IMG/VR virus record: IMGVR_UViG_3300048925_000598
Location: 1-56,176 of that record
Strand: one strand, 5' to 3'
DNA from: a virus
Length of the DNA stretch: 56,176 nucleotides
Shown here: piece by piece, positions 29,672 through 39,743 of the stretch
How positions within the stretch are numbered: the stretch's first letter is position 1
Layout: the number at the start of each line of letters is the position of its first letter
Notes under the pieces: generated by a model
What the model saw: the letters and a program-made list of their open reading frames with translations, nothing else
Databases searched by the model: none
What the model was told of the DNA's origin: nothing
Made by a program: the position numbers and the translations under genes

Positions 29672-32419
29672 ATGGCCTATAACAACGCGCCGCTTCTCGC
29701 CCTGACCGGCGGGGAGGTGTCGACCAACGCACTGGCGCGTGTCGATCTGGAGCGCATGCGCCTGTCGGCGGAACTCCAGCGCAACTGGATGCCCCGCGCG
29801 CTTGGCCCGATGATGATGCGGCCGGGGCTGGAGTATGTCGGGACCACGAAGGGTAATGCGCGGGCAAAGTTCTTCCCATTCATCTATTCCGCCTCGGACA
29901 AGGCCGCCTTCGAGTTCTCCGATGCCGTGCTGCGGATCTGGCGCGGCACGCCGCTGGCACCAATCCAGCGCGGTTCGGTGTCGACCGCCTTCACCAATGG
30001 CAACTTCGCCTCTGGCACGGGCTGGAATACGCAGACTGCGGGCGGCGGCGCGGTCTCCTATGCGACCAACCTGCTCACGCTCTCGGCGCCGGGCAGGGGT
30101 GGCTACAGCCGGACCTATCAGGCATTGACGGTCTCGGTAGGGGATCAAGGCGATCCGCACGGCCACCGCATCCGCATCCTGAACGGGCCAGTGCTGCTTC
30201 GTATCGGTTCGACCATCGGGGGGCAGGAGTACATTCGCGAAACACCGCTGGAGACCGGCTATCACAGTCTGGAGTTCACGCCGACCGGCGGGACGTACTA
30301 TGTCCAGTTCGAGAACCGGGATCAGCGCGACAAGACGGTGCATTCGATATCCGTCGAGGCCGCGGGGGTCGTTGAGATCACTTCGCCCTACGCTTTGGCG
30401 AACCTTTCCTCGATCCGCGTCGCGCAGACCGGCGACCTCGTCTATCTGGCCTGCGAGGGGCTGAAGCCGCACGTGATCGAACGGCGTTCGCAGACGTCGT
30501 TCTCGCTGGTGGAGTTCCGCCCGGCCGACGGGCCTTTTTCCAAGGCCAGGACTGCAAAGGTACGGTTGAAGCCGTCGGTTGCTGAGGGGAACGGGACGCT
30601 TCGCAGCGACTTCAATTTCTTCACTCCGGGTCATGTCGGAGCGATCTTCGAGCTGTTCCACGAAGGCTACGGCACGACGTTCCGCCTCGGGGCGGAGCAG
30701 ACCTTCACGGACCCGATCCGGGTTACCGGAACATCGGGCGATTCCCATAACGACCGCAACTGGAGCTACATCATATCCGGGACGTGGTCCGGTACATTGA
30801 GGGTCAGTCGATCATTCGATGATGAAGACGCTGGCTACAAGGATTTCCGTCGGCAAGACAACTCATCGACCATCCCCATCACCTCGAACATGTCGGCCGT
30901 GAATGTCGACAGCGACCAGAATACGATCGCCTTCTACCGTATCGGGTTCAATTCCGGCTCCTACACCTCGGGCGTCGCCTCGATCCAGATGACCTACGAT
31001 GGCGGCGGCGGAACGGGGCGCTGCCGGGTGACGGGGTACACCTCCCCAACGCAGGTCAGCATGGAGGTGCTGGAGCCCTTCACCAACGTCAACTATACCG
31101 ACGACTGGAAAGAGGGCACATGGTCGGACGTGCAGGGCTGGCCCTCTGCTGTCGGTCTCTCTGAAGGCCGGGTTTTCTGGGGGCTTCAGGAGCAACTTGT
31201 CGGCTCGGTGTCGGACATAGCGGATAGCTATGACATCGATATCGAGGGCGATTCCGCTTCCATCCAGCGCACCGTTTCAACCGGGGCCATCGATCGCATC
31301 AATTGGATATTGGGCCTTCAGCGCCTGGTGGTTGGTACCGACGGTTCAGAGAACACGATCCGCTCGTCATCGCTTGATGAGCCGCTGACGCCGACGGCCT
31401 TCACCGTTCGCGAGGCCAGCACGCAAGGATCGGTCTCGAATGTGCCGGCGCTCAAGGTTGATACCTTCGGCGTCTATGTCCAGAAGTCCAATGCCAGGGT
31501 CTACCGGCTGGCCTATTCGTCGGACGTGCAGGATTACGCCTCGCAGGATCTGACCAAGTTGAACGACCAGATCCTGAACATGGGCGTGGTCGCCATGGCG
31601 GCGCAGCGCCAGCCCGACACCCGCATCCATGTGATCCGCACCGACGGAAAGGCCGCGGTCTTCTTGACCGACTTCATTGAGGAGGTCGATTGCTGGGTGA
31701 CGGTCGAGACTGATGGTGTGGTTGAGGACGTCTTCGTCCTCCCCGGCCAGGTCGAGGACGAGGTCTATTATGTGGTGAACCGGGCCATAAACGGCGGGAC
31801 GGTTCGCTATGTCGAGAAATGGGCCTTGGAAAGCGAGGCGGTGAACGGCGCGGTCAACAAGATCGCGGATAGCTGCATCACCTATACCGGGGTCGCGACC
31901 ACTTCCATTCCCGCCGCGCATCTCGAAGGTGCCGACGTCGTAGTGTGGGCCAATGGCGCCTGCCTCGCGGACGGGCTTACGGATAGCCAGGGGAATATCA
32001 CCAAGCCCTTGATGACGGTTGCCGGCGGCGTTGTGACCCTCGCCAACGCGGCAACAAATGTCACTGTCGGTCTGCCCTACAAGGCGCGCTACAAGTCGAC
32101 CAAGTTGGCCTATGGCGGCACGCTCGGGACGGCCTTGCTCCAGAGAAAACGCATCGTCAGCATCGGCTTTATCCTCGCGGATGCGCATATCGATGCCCTG
32201 CGCTATGGCCCGGATTTCAACACGCTCGACCCCATGCGGGGCGTCGAATTGGATGAAACGCAGCCCGACAACATGGTCTACGGCACCTATGATGCCGATG
32301 CCGCAATCGGGCCCGGTGGCTGGGGGACGGATTCGCGCATCTGCCTCGAAGCCAATGCGCCCTATGGCGTGAAGGTTTTGGGCGTCGTCGTTGGTCTCAC
32401 GACGGCCGAGCGCACCTGA
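29672..32419 (+). CDS. Tail tubular protein B-like (nozzle)
   Basis: A 915-residue beta-rich protein. The N-terminus (NAPLLALTGGEVSTNALARV, then LQRNWMPRALGPMMMRPG) is characteristic of phage tail nozzle proteins. Large insertion domains (about 110-330) look like carbohydrate-binding or beta-sandwich folds, and the region WPSAVGLSEGRVFWGLQEQL is a conserved core. It forms the lower part of the short tail and may contact host surface sugars. It is longer than T7 gp12 (about 790). Confidence 0.87.
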   Translation: MAYNNAPLLALTGGEVSTNALARVDLERMRLSAELQRNWMPRALGPMMMRPGLEYVGTTKGNARAKFFPFIYSASDKAAFEFSDAVLRIWRGTPLAPIQRGSVSTAFTNGNFASGTGWNTQTAGGGAVSYATNLLTLSAPGRGGYSRTYQALTVSVGDQGDPHGHRIRILNGPVLLRIGSTIGGQEYIRETPLETGYHSLEFTPTGGTYYVQFENRDQRDKTVHSISVEAAGVVEITSPYALANLSSIRVAQTGDLVYLACEGLKPHVIERRSQTSFSLVEFRPADGPFSKARTAKVRLKPSVAEGNGTLRSDFNFFTPGHVGAIFELFHEGYGTTFRLGAEQTFTDPIRVTGTSGDSHNDRNWSYIISGTWSGTLRVSRSFDDEDAGYKDFRRQDNSSTIPITSNMSAVNVDSDQNTIAFYRIGFNSGSYTSGVASIQMTYDGGGGTGRCRVTGYTSPTQVSMEVLEPFTNVNYTDDWKEGTWSDVQGWPSAVGLSEGRVFWGLQEQLVGSVSDIADSYDIDIEGDSASIQRTVSTGAIDRINWILGLQRLVVGTDGSENTIRSSSLDEPLTPTAFTVREASTQGSVSNVPALKVDTFGVYVQKSNARVYRLAYSSDVQDYASQDLTKLNDQILNMGVVAMAAQRQPDTRIHVIRTDGKAAVFLTDFIEEVDCWVTVETDGVVEDVFVLPGQVEDEVYYVVNRAINGGTVRYVEKWALESEAVNGAVNKIADSCITYTGVATTSIPAAHLEGADVVVWANGACLADGLTDSQGNITKPLMTVAGGVVTLANAATNVTVGLPYKARYKSTKLAYGGTLGTALLQRKRIVSIGFILADAHIDALRYGPDFNTLDPMRGVELDETQPDNMVYGTYDADAAIGPGGWGTDSRICLEANAPYGVKVLGVVVGLTTAERT

Positions 32420-32784
32420 TGATGGATATCCGCCTCGCCACCAGGGATGAACTCGCGTCATTCCTCGGCAAGCCTGTCGACGGGTTCGACGTCGTGGCCG
32501 TGATCGGCCGCGTCGGTGATTACGTGGTGGGTGTCGGCGGGTTCTCCTACGACGCTTCGGGCGAGGTCGTGGCCTGGTGCCAGATCCGGCCGGAAGCTCG
32601 CCTGTTCAAGTTCGCCATACACCGGACGGCCAAGATGATGCTCGCGCATGCTCGCACGGCAGGGGAAACGCGCATCGTGGCTGAACGCAACTCCCTCATT
32701 CCCGGCGCCGGCCGCTGGCTGGAATCGCTGGGCTTCCGCCCCGATCCCGAGAGCCCGCGCATGTATGTCTGGGAGCCGAACTGA
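32419..32784 (+). CDS. GNAT-fold phage protein in the internal-virion operon
   Basis: A 121-residue protein of GNAT acetyltransferase shape, with a conserved-looking core HARTAGETRIVAERNSLIPG and a C-terminal LGFRPDPESPRMYVWEPN. Podoviruses often encode such a protein next to internal virion proteins; T7 gp13 has a similar fold. Whether it transfers acetyl groups is not shown. The start overlaps the tail tubular B stop; ATG codons at 32419 and 32422 are both possible. Confidence 0.7.
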   Translation: MMDIRLATRDELASFLGKPVDGFDVVAVIGRVGDYVVGVGGFSYDASGEVVAWCQIRPEARLFKFAIHRTAKMMLAHARTAGETRIVAERNSLIPGAGRWLESLGFRPDPESPRMYVWEPN

Positions 32785-33245
32785 TGGCTGGGCTGGAGGC
32801 ATTGGGGGCTGTTGTCGAATCCGTTGGAACGCTGGTCGGCGGGTCGCAGGAGAACAAGGCGAAGCAGTTCGAGGCGCAGCAATATGTGACGGAAGGCAAG
32901 CAGCAGTTTGCCGCCTCGCAGCGTACAGCCGAGGAGACGCAGCGCCAGAAGGAAAGCCTGATCTCGTCTCAGATCGCCGCTGGCGCCAAGTCCGGCTTTG
33001 GCGGGGCCACCGATACCTCGACGCTCAACGCAATCGGCGATGTCGAGCAGGAGGGCACGCTGCGGCAGTTGTCGGATATCTACGAGGGCAAGGAACGTCA
33101 GAGGGGCATGAACAACAAGGCCAAGGCGGCCCGCTTCGAAGGCAAGAACGCGCAGCTCGCATCCTACTATGACGCCGCCGGCACGCTCGCGAGCGGGCTC
33201 GGGAAGGCCGGCAAGGATGCCAATTGGGCGAGCATGTTCGGCTGA
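32784..33245 (+). CDS. Internal virion protein (gp14-like)
   Basis: A 153-residue protein with a hydrophobic Gly-rich start (MAGLEALGAVVESVGTLVGG), a long charged helix (residues 23-70, rich in Gln, Glu and Lys) and a Gly/Ala C-terminus. Size, composition and placement correspond to internal virion protein B of T7-like phages, which forms an outer-membrane channel during DNA ejection. It overlaps both neighbours. Confidence 0.72.
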   Translation: MAGLEALGAVVESVGTLVGGSQENKAKQFEAQQYVTEGKQQFAASQRTAEETQRQKESLISSQIAAGAKSGFGGATDTSTLNAIGDVEQEGTLRQLSDIYEGKERQRGMNNKAKAARFEGKNAQLASYYDAAGTLASGLGKAGKDANWASMFG

Positions 33246-35728
33246 TGGCACGCATTCCTGACGTTCGGGATCTAGGCCCACGTGGCCCTATTCGTGTCGG
33301 GGCGGCTATCGCCACGATCGACAATGCTGGGGCAGTGGGGCGCGCCGCTGCGCGGTTTGGCCAGCGCGTCGCCGATGTCGGAGAGCAGTACCGGCACGAT
33401 CAGGAAACTCTCGAGAATGTCGAGACCAGCAAAAACCTAACGACGTTCCTCGACGGGCAAGGCGCCAAGCAGATCGAGAGCGAGCGCGGCGCCGATCCGA
33501 CTGGGAAGGACTTCGTCAAGGGGCGCATGCAGGCGTTCGACAAGGATGCCGGCGATTTCCTGAAGAACGTCTCCCCACGTCTTCGGCCGGTCATTGATGC
33601 CAAGCTCCAGGCGGCTCGAGGTGATTATTCGCTCAAGTCGCTCGGCTTCGAATTGAAGCAGCGGGACGGCTATTACCGCACTGAGGCCGGCAAGATGGGT
33701 GAGCGGGCGCAGGCCGGTATCCTGGCTGATCCCGACAACGCTTCCGGCTATGAGAAGGATTTCCGCACGTTCGTCGATGAAACCGGCCTGCCGGACACCG
33801 ACAAGACCGCGTTAAAGGAAAAGGCAGGCGACGTTTTCAGGCAGGCCCGCGTTCGCGGTCTCGTCGATGCGGGCCGTGATGCCGAAGCTTATGGAGCAGC
33901 GGGCGGCGCGGGCGATACCAAGACCCAGACCAAGGCCCTACTGCGCCGTTTCGAGGGCTTCAAGGAGACGCCGTATTACGACGTGAACGCTCACCGCGCG
34001 GGCTACGGCTCCGACACCACCACGCTGCCTGATGGCACTGTGGTCAGCGTCACGGCGGACACCAAGGTCTCGCGTGATGATGCGGAGCGGGATCTGGACC
34101 GCCGCGTTGGCGAGTTCCAAGGCAAGGTTCGCGGACAGGTCGGGCCGGAGAAGTTCGACGCGCTCCCGGCCAATGTGCAGGCCGTGCTGAATAGCGTCGG
34201 CTACAACTATGGGGAACTGCCGGCTGGTGTCGCCGCTGCGGCCAAGACTGGTGACCCTCAGCAGATCGCGGCGGCCATTCGCGCCCGCGGTAGTGACAAT
34301 GAGGGCGTGAATGCCAAGCGGCGCAATGCCGAGGCAGACTATGTGCTTGCCGGCACGGATCGCATGGTAGGGGAGGAGACCGCAGGCGACTATACCGAGA
34401 AACTGATCGCCGATCGCAATGCGCGCGAGCGGCGCGCGGATGCGACCGTTGCCGCTCAACTGGCGGCGAACAACAAGGCCAAGGTCAACCAACTCGAACT
34501 CGACGTGCTCGATGGCAAGGCTGGCGTGACGGATGTCGATGACGCCCGCCAGGCTGGATGGCTGACAGATGCTACGGATGTCGGCCGAATCCAGACCGCG
34601 ATTAACAAGCGCAATGAGGAGACGGGCGCTCTTGCTCGTGTGACGAGTGGGCGGCCGTTGAACCAGTTCAATGCGGACGACAAGAAGGCTGTCGGGAGTG
34701 CCTACACCGGATTGATCCGCGGCGGGGCTGATCCGTTGCAGGCGTTGGATACGGTGTATTCCAAGACCGGCATTCTCCCGCAGGAAGCGGTGCAGGGACT
34801 GCGAGGCGCCATGGTGCGTCCCGATACGGCCGAACAGGGGCTGCAACTCGCGTCGGCCCTGATGATCAAGACGCCGAACGTGTTCGATGGCTATGACGGC
34901 GGCGAGGGGATCGCGCGGGATGCGGTCGCGTTCCAGCACTATGTCGAACTCGGTGTTCCGCCGCAGGAAGCCGCCGGGCGCGTCCTCACGATGAATTCGC
35001 CTGAATACAAGTCGAAGGTGAAGCTCTCCGACGCCGAGATGGCGGATTATCGGAAGACCATCAAGCCCGAGACCGTGCAGAATGCCTTTGGCCTCGCGCC
35101 GTGGCTTGGTTCGAATACCCCGCTCGGCTTCGATGGGCAGCAGCAGCGCGCAATCGTCCAGGATTTTGCGGACATTGCGGCCGATGAATTCCGCAGGACC
35201 GGAGACGCTTCGCTCGCGAACGACTATGCCGCCAGGGAGCTAAAGCGGGTCTATGGCACAACCAATGCCGCCGGCCAGCAGACCTTCGTGAAGTATCCGC
35301 CGGAGCAGGCCAAGGGCTATCCGCCGGTTCGGGATGAGAATGGTGAGCCCACGCAGGCCTATATCTATGATCAAGCCGCGGCCGAGGCCTCCAAGTTCAC
35401 CGGGAAGGAAGTGAAGGCAGGCGACGTTGTTCTGGCTCACATCCCGAACGTGACGTCTCGCGATTGGAATTCTGGCGCCCCGCCGCGGTATCGGCTGATG
35501 TGGCTGGATCGATCGCAAAATCCGCCGCGTCTCGAAAGCGTACCGGACCAAGCATTCGTTGCTGACCCGGCCGCAGGTCAGAAGGCGTGGGACGACAAGT
35601 ATGCCGAAGCTATGCGCACTGGGAAGCCAATCGAGAAGGACCGCGGCATCCTCGGCAACATGCTGTACAATGTGGCCGCCGATCGGAAGGTCAACATCAT
35701 GACCGGCCAATCCTTGGGGAATGAGTGA
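33245..35728 (+). CDS. Large internal virion protein with GH24-type lysozyme domain
   Basis: An 827-residue protein thought to be ejected with the genome and to open the peptidoglycan. Residues about 228-375 form a phage-lysozyme-like domain: catalytic Glu237 in RRFEGFKETPYYD, Asp246, then GYGSDTTTLPDGT. The residue matching the usual catalytic Thr appears to be Ala252, which is odd. Most of the rest is helical. It lies in the place of T7 gp15/gp16-type genes. The start at 33245 overlaps the upstream stop. Confidence 0.85.
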   Translation: MARIPDVRDLGPRGPIRVGAAIATIDNAGAVGRAAARFGQRVADVGEQYRHDQETLENVETSKNLTTFLDGQGAKQIESERGADPTGKDFVKGRMQAFDKDAGDFLKNVSPRLRPVIDAKLQAARGDYSLKSLGFELKQRDGYYRTEAGKMGERAQAGILADPDNASGYEKDFRTFVDETGLPDTDKTALKEKAGDVFRQARVRGLVDAGRDAEAYGAAGGAGDTKTQTKALLRRFEGFKETPYYDVNAHRAGYGSDTTTLPDGTVVSVTADTKVSRDDAERDLDRRVGEFQGKVRGQVGPEKFDALPANVQAVLNSVGYNYGELPAGVAAAAKTGDPQQIAAAIRARGSDNEGVNAKRRNAEADYVLAGTDRMVGEETAGDYTEKLIADRNARERRADATVAAQLAANNKAKVNQLELDVLDGKAGVTDVDDARQAGWLTDATDVGRIQTAINKRNEETGALARVTSGRPLNQFNADDKKAVGSAYTGLIRGGADPLQALDTVYSKTGILPQEAVQGLRGAMVRPDTAEQGLQLASALMIKTPNVFDGYDGGEGIARDAVAFQHYVELGVPPQEAAGRVLTMNSPEYKSKVKLSDAEMADYRKTIKPETVQNAFGLAPWLGSNTPLGFDGQQQRAIVQDFADIAADEFRRTGDASLANDYAARELKRVYGTTNAAGQQTFVKYPPEQAKGYPPVRDENGEPTQAYIYDQAAAEASKFTGKEVKAGDVVLAHIPNVTSRDWNSGAPPRYRLMWLDRSQNPPRLESVPDQAFVADPAAGQKAWDDKYAEAMRTGKPIEKDRGILGNMLYNVAADRKVNIMTGQSLGNE

Positions 35729-38700
35729 TGCCGCTCGTTCCAGTCGGATATGACCAGCTTGCCGCGATCCCGCGACTAGATATTCCGAGAGAGCCGGTAA
35801 CACCGGATGAGCAATCGGCAGCGGAAGCTGCCCGCCCTTCGCTGGGCGACACTATCGCCGCCTCGTTCCGAAGTCAGAATGAGGTTGCGTCCGTCATCAG
35901 CCGTGCGGACATCCCTGACCCGTCTCAGGTCGAGGATGGGTTTAATGTGTACGCATACAATAAGGGAACCTCATACGAGGCTGAGGACGCCTTCGACGAT
36001 GTGCATAACCAGCGCGCGGCTGATGCGCTGAGACGCCAGGTCGATCAAGAACGCGAGGACAACAAAACCCGAGCAGCGTCCGGTTGGGTAGGGGTGGCGT
36101 CCGACATCGGTGCGGGTCTTTTCTCGCCGACGATCCTGCTGCCCGGCGGCGCAGTCTACAAGGGCGCCAAGACGGGATACTCGATCGCCAAAACCGCTGC
36201 GACCACTGCTGGCGCCGCTATCGCTGGAGCTGCCGTCCAAGAGGGTGTGCTTCAAGCTTCGCAGGAAACGCGCTCAGCAGAGGAAACCGCGTTCACGCTT
36301 GGCGCCAGCGCGCTGTTGGGCGGGTTCATTGGCGGCGGAACCGCTGCAATCCTGTCCCGAGCTGAGCGCAAGGCGGCAGAGAGGGCGGTTGCCAGCCTCA
36401 CTGGCGAGACGGCCCCATTCGGCGCATCCGGCGGCGCGGCTGCGGTGTCTGATATCGGGGTTGGCGACCTGGACATTTCCGGCCGCGCGGCGAGCGCCGT
36501 AGCTGGGGCAACATCGCAGCTAAATCCGGTGCTGCGTTTGAACACCTCGCCGTCGCTGAGCGCGAGGCTTTACGGCCAGCAGCTCGGCGAGAACAGCCTT
36601 TATCAGGCCGGTAATGATCTCGGTATCACGGCCGGTCCATCAGTCGAGCGTCTTGCCAAGCAGACCTTTGAAGGCCGCATCTATCGTGCGGAGCGCGGTC
36701 TCGACGAGGATTTCCGTGCCATGCGCAAGGCCGGGATCAATATGACCCGGACTGACTTCGAAGAGGCTGTCGGGCGCGCCATGAGGCACGAGGATGTTGG
36801 TGACAATGAATTCGTGTCTCGCTCGGCCTCGCGGTATCGATCCGAGCTGATCGAGCCGTACAAGGCCGAGGGCATACAGGCCGAATTGCTGCCTGAGAAC
36901 GTGAAAACGGACACTGCGGACAGCTATCTGCATCGAGCTTGGGATTTCCAGCGGCTTACCGCCGGCGAGACCAAGTTCAAGGATATCGTCAAGGGCTGGG
37001 CGGGCGACAACGCCAAGATCGAGGTCGACCGTCTTCAGGAAACCGCCACCCGCCGCTCGGCTCGCATCGATCAGGAAATAGCTGATCTGAAGATGTCGCC
37101 GGAGGATCGCCGGCTTGCTCTTTGGCATATTGATGCAGCGTTGAAAGATGGTGGTCTAGCCCCGCAGGACGCCGCGCGGTTGAAGCAACAGCGGCGCCGC
37201 ATCCGGTTCAATATCGCGGGCTCCTCGGATGAGATCAGCCGTCTTAATCAGCGGCTGGTCGAGACGGATGAGGACAATATTGGGCGCCTACGTCGCATGT
37301 CGGCCGGCGTTCGAAATATTGAAACCAAGGTCGACCGGCTCGACCCGGCCGATTATGCCGCCGCGATCACTGATCTGAATGGCCAGTTCAATGAGATCCT
37401 CAGTCGCAGCAATGCCGCCAATGACCGGCTGAAGCGTTTCTTGGAGCGCTCCGAAGGGGGCGACGTTGCCGATAGATTGGTCCGCGAACAAAGCGCCGAG
37501 GCTGGGCGTATCGAAGATCTGAACCGCATCGCCCGGCGCCTAGACGATATGGAATCGGTTGACCCGGAAGAGGCTATAGCCGAACTGCGGAAGCTAATCG
37601 ATGATCGCCTGGAGGAGACGCTACAGCGGGTCACCAAGGCCAACGAAGAGGCGGCCCGCATCAAGGAGCGGATCGAGCAGCTAAATCCAGAACGGCTGGA
37701 GGCGCGGATCAAGGATCTGGAGACGCGGAAGCGCGACATCTCCGACCGCCTTAAGGAGCGGGTCGATCTGAAATTCGATGCGCCGAATGCCTATGCCGCT
37801 TATGCAAAGGAGGTCGCTGATCTTGTCTATGACAAGCTGACCGGCCGCGCTAATGACGGGTCGTTGGCAGGCTTGAGCATTACGATGGGGCCTCGCGGGC
37901 CATTGAAGGAGCGCACCTTCAATATCCCAGATGCCTTGGTCGAGGATTTCCTGAACAACAACATTGTCGAGGTCGGTCGACGGTATGGGCGCCTTATGAG
38001 CGCCGACGTGGAACTGACGAGACGCTTTGGCAATATTGACCTGCGCGACCAGCGGGCGAAGGTGACGGACGAATACCGATCCCTGCGCGAGCGCGCGGCG
38101 CAGGCGAATTCTCTCGCTGAGCTTCGGGAGATCACCGGCAAGGGGTTCAAGGTGGAGGGGTTGCGCGAGAGAGCGGGCATCGCCAACACCATTGAGCGCC
38201 AGCGTGAACTTGCACTTGAACATCTGGCGGGGCGCGAGAAATCCGACCTTGCCGACCTTGATGGGCTTCGAGACCTGATCCGCGGCAACTACGGAAACAA
38301 CAACCCGGATGCCCTCTGGAGCCGGGTGACACGGGCGGCAGCACAGTTCAACTATCTGCGCCTGATGGGTGGCGTAGTGGTCGCGTCGCTTGGCGACATC
38401 TACCGGCCCGCGATGGTGCATGGCCTGGCGCCGTTCCTTCAGGATGGCATTCGGCCGCTGCTGACCGCCGCCGGCCGAGCGGCGCGCGGGATGTCGATCG
38501 AGGAAGCCCGCCGCTTCGGCTTGGTTGTCGAGCGCTATACCCAAGGCCGACTGGCGACCTTCGCGGAGATTGGCGACCCGTATAAGCGAGGCACCTCAGT
38601 CGAGCGGTTGCTTGAGAACGGCACGCGAGTCGGCTCGCGCTGGAACGGAATTCTGCTCTGGACCGATGCCATGAAGGGCATCAGCTCGGTGATATCTCAG

Positions 38701-39537
38701 AACCGGATCATCCGCGGGCTGAAGGGGGAGGGGGATACTCGGTTCCTGGCCTATCTCGGCCTCAACCCGGAAATGCGCGCGAGGATCAAGGATCAGCTTG
38801 GCGCCCACGCCGAGGAACTGGACGGGGTATGGATCGCGCATTCTGATCGCTGGACCGACACCGAAGCGGCCAGGCACTACGGCGCCGCGCTCGGAAAGGA
38901 CGTTGACAGCGTCATCACGACGAAGTCGGTCGGAGATGTGCCCCTATTTGCCAACACACCGACCGGGCGGCTGTTGCTCCAGTTTAAGTCGTTCGCGCTC
39001 GCCTCCCATCAAAAGGTTCTGCTGCGTGGCCTACAGGAGAGCCCGACCAACTTCATATCGGGCATGGTCGGGATGTCCGCGCTCGGCATGCTCGCGGCCT
39101 ATGCAAGGGCTTGGCGGGGCGGCGAAGATCGCATGAAGCGCTTCAGCGAGGCCGCTGAGAATCCCGGCTATTTGATTGGCGAAGCCCTCGACCTCACGGG
39201 TATATTTGCGGTACCCATGGAGGCTGCGAACACGTTTGAGAAGGTGGCCGGCGTCAATCCCGTGAAGGATCCATTGAAGCGCATGTTCCCCGGCACCAGC
39301 CAGGCGGGCTCGTCGTTGCGGTATCAATCGCGCGGCGTGGCCTCGACCTTCCTTGGACCGTCGGCCGGCCTGATCGATGTCGCGTCTGAGGTTGCCAAAC
39401 TTTCGGCCATGACCGCAGCGGGCGAAGCGACCACCGGGCAGAAGAAACGCCTTGCAGATCAGGCGGTGCAACTCGTGCCCTATTACAGCTATCCGGGCAT
39501 GCGCGAGATGGTGAACCTCTTGAGGAGTGGCGATTGA
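35728..39537 (+). CDS. Giant internal virion protein
   Basis: A 1269-residue protein. The N-terminal third has two hydrophobic Gly/Ala-rich segments (about 150-215, AAIAGAAVQEG and LGASALLGGFIGGGTAAIL). The middle (about 430-760) is a long coiled coil rich in Glu, Arg, Asp and Leu. The C-terminal part has a membrane-prone stretch (ISGMVGMSALGMLAAYARAW). Size and helical nature match gp16-like ejection proteins that span the periplasm in podoviruses. No enzymatic motif is recognised. Confidence 0.8.
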   Translation: MPLVPVGYDQLAAIPRLDIPREPVTPDEQSAAEAARPSLGDTIAASFRSQNEVASVISRADIPDPSQVEDGFNVYAYNKGTSYEAEDAFDDVHNQRAADALRRQVDQEREDNKTRAASGWVGVASDIGAGLFSPTILLPGGAVYKGAKTGYSIAKTAATTAGAAIAGAAVQEGVLQASQETRSAEETAFTLGASALLGGFIGGGTAAILSRAERKAAERAVASLTGETAPFGASGGAAAVSDIGVGDLDISGRAASAVAGATSQLNPVLRLNTSPSLSARLYGQQLGENSLYQAGNDLGITAGPSVERLAKQTFEGRIYRAERGLDEDFRAMRKAGINMTRTDFEEAVGRAMRHEDVGDNEFVSRSASRYRSELIEPYKAEGIQAELLPENVKTDTADSYLHRAWDFQRLTAGETKFKDIVKGWAGDNAKIEVDRLQETATRRSARIDQEIADLKMSPEDRRLALWHIDAALKDGGLAPQDAARLKQQRRRIRFNIAGSSDEISRLNQRLVETDEDNIGRLRRMSAGVRNIETKVDRLDPADYAAAITDLNGQFNEILSRSNAANDRLKRFLERSEGGDVADRLVREQSAEAGRIEDLNRIARRLDDMESVDPEEAIAELRKLIDDRLEETLQRVTKANEEAARIKERIEQLNPERLEARIKDLETRKRDISDRLKERVDLKFDAPNAYAAYAKEVADLVYDKLTGRANDGSLAGLSITMGPRGPLKERTFNIPDALVEDFLNNNIVEVGRRYGRLMSADVELTRRFGNIDLRDQRAKVTDEYRSLRERAAQANSLAELREITGKGFKVEGLRERAGIANTIERQRELALEHLAGREKSDLADLDGLRDLIRGNYGNNNPDALWSRVTRAAAQFNYLRLMGGVVVASLGDIYRPAMVHGLAPFLQDGIRPLLTAAGRAARGMSIEEARRFGLVVERYTQGRLATFAEIGDPYKRGTSVERLLENGTRVGSRWNGILLWTDAMKGISSVISQNRIIRGLKGEGDTRFLAYLGLNPEMRARIKDQLGAHAEELDGVWIAHSDRWTDTEAARHYGAALGKDVDSVITTKSVGDVPLFANTPTGRLLLQFKSFALASHQKVLLRGLQESPTNFISGMVGMSALGMLAAYARAWRGGEDRMKRFSEAAENPGYLIGEALDLTGIFAVPMEAANTFEKVAGVNPVKDPLKRMFPGTSQAGSSLRYQSRGVASTFLGPSAGLIDVASEVAKLSAMTAAGEATTGQKKRLADQAVQLVPYYSYPGMREMVNLLRSGD

Positions 39538-39743
39538 GATTGATCGCTCTCGTCTTGGCTTTGGCCTGGACCGGATACGTCCTGCGTGAGTCGTGGCGAT
39601 CAGGGGAGCTTAGCCTGAAGGGCGGCGCGATCCTGGCCGGATGTTTCATCTTGGTCAGCGTCCTTGCCTACCAATCGCGCGGCTATGTGTCGGACGACGT
39701 GCCGGCGACTTGTGGAAGCGGCCCGACTTCGTACGAGTGCTAG
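39534..39743 (+). CDS. Small two-helix membrane protein
   Basis: A 69-residue protein starting with TTG that overlaps the giant virion protein stop. Hydrophobic residues cover about 3-17 (LIALVLALAWTGYVL) and 30-46 (GAILAGCFILVSVLAY). The last codons meet the convergent leftward gene. It may be the final gene of the virion operon; function unknown. Confidence 0.5.
   Translation: MRLIALVLALAWTGYVLRESWRSGELSLKGGAILAGCFILVSVLAYQSRGYVSDDVPATCGSGPTSYEC

Noticed and set aside
29651-30748. A 365-codon minus-strand frame
   Set aside because: It is antisense to tail tubular A/B and lacks any domain signature.
31367-32461. A 364-codon minus-strand frame
   Set aside because: It is antisense to the tail tubular B gene and rich in His, Gly and Asp, as expected for the reverse of a beta-rich coding sequence.
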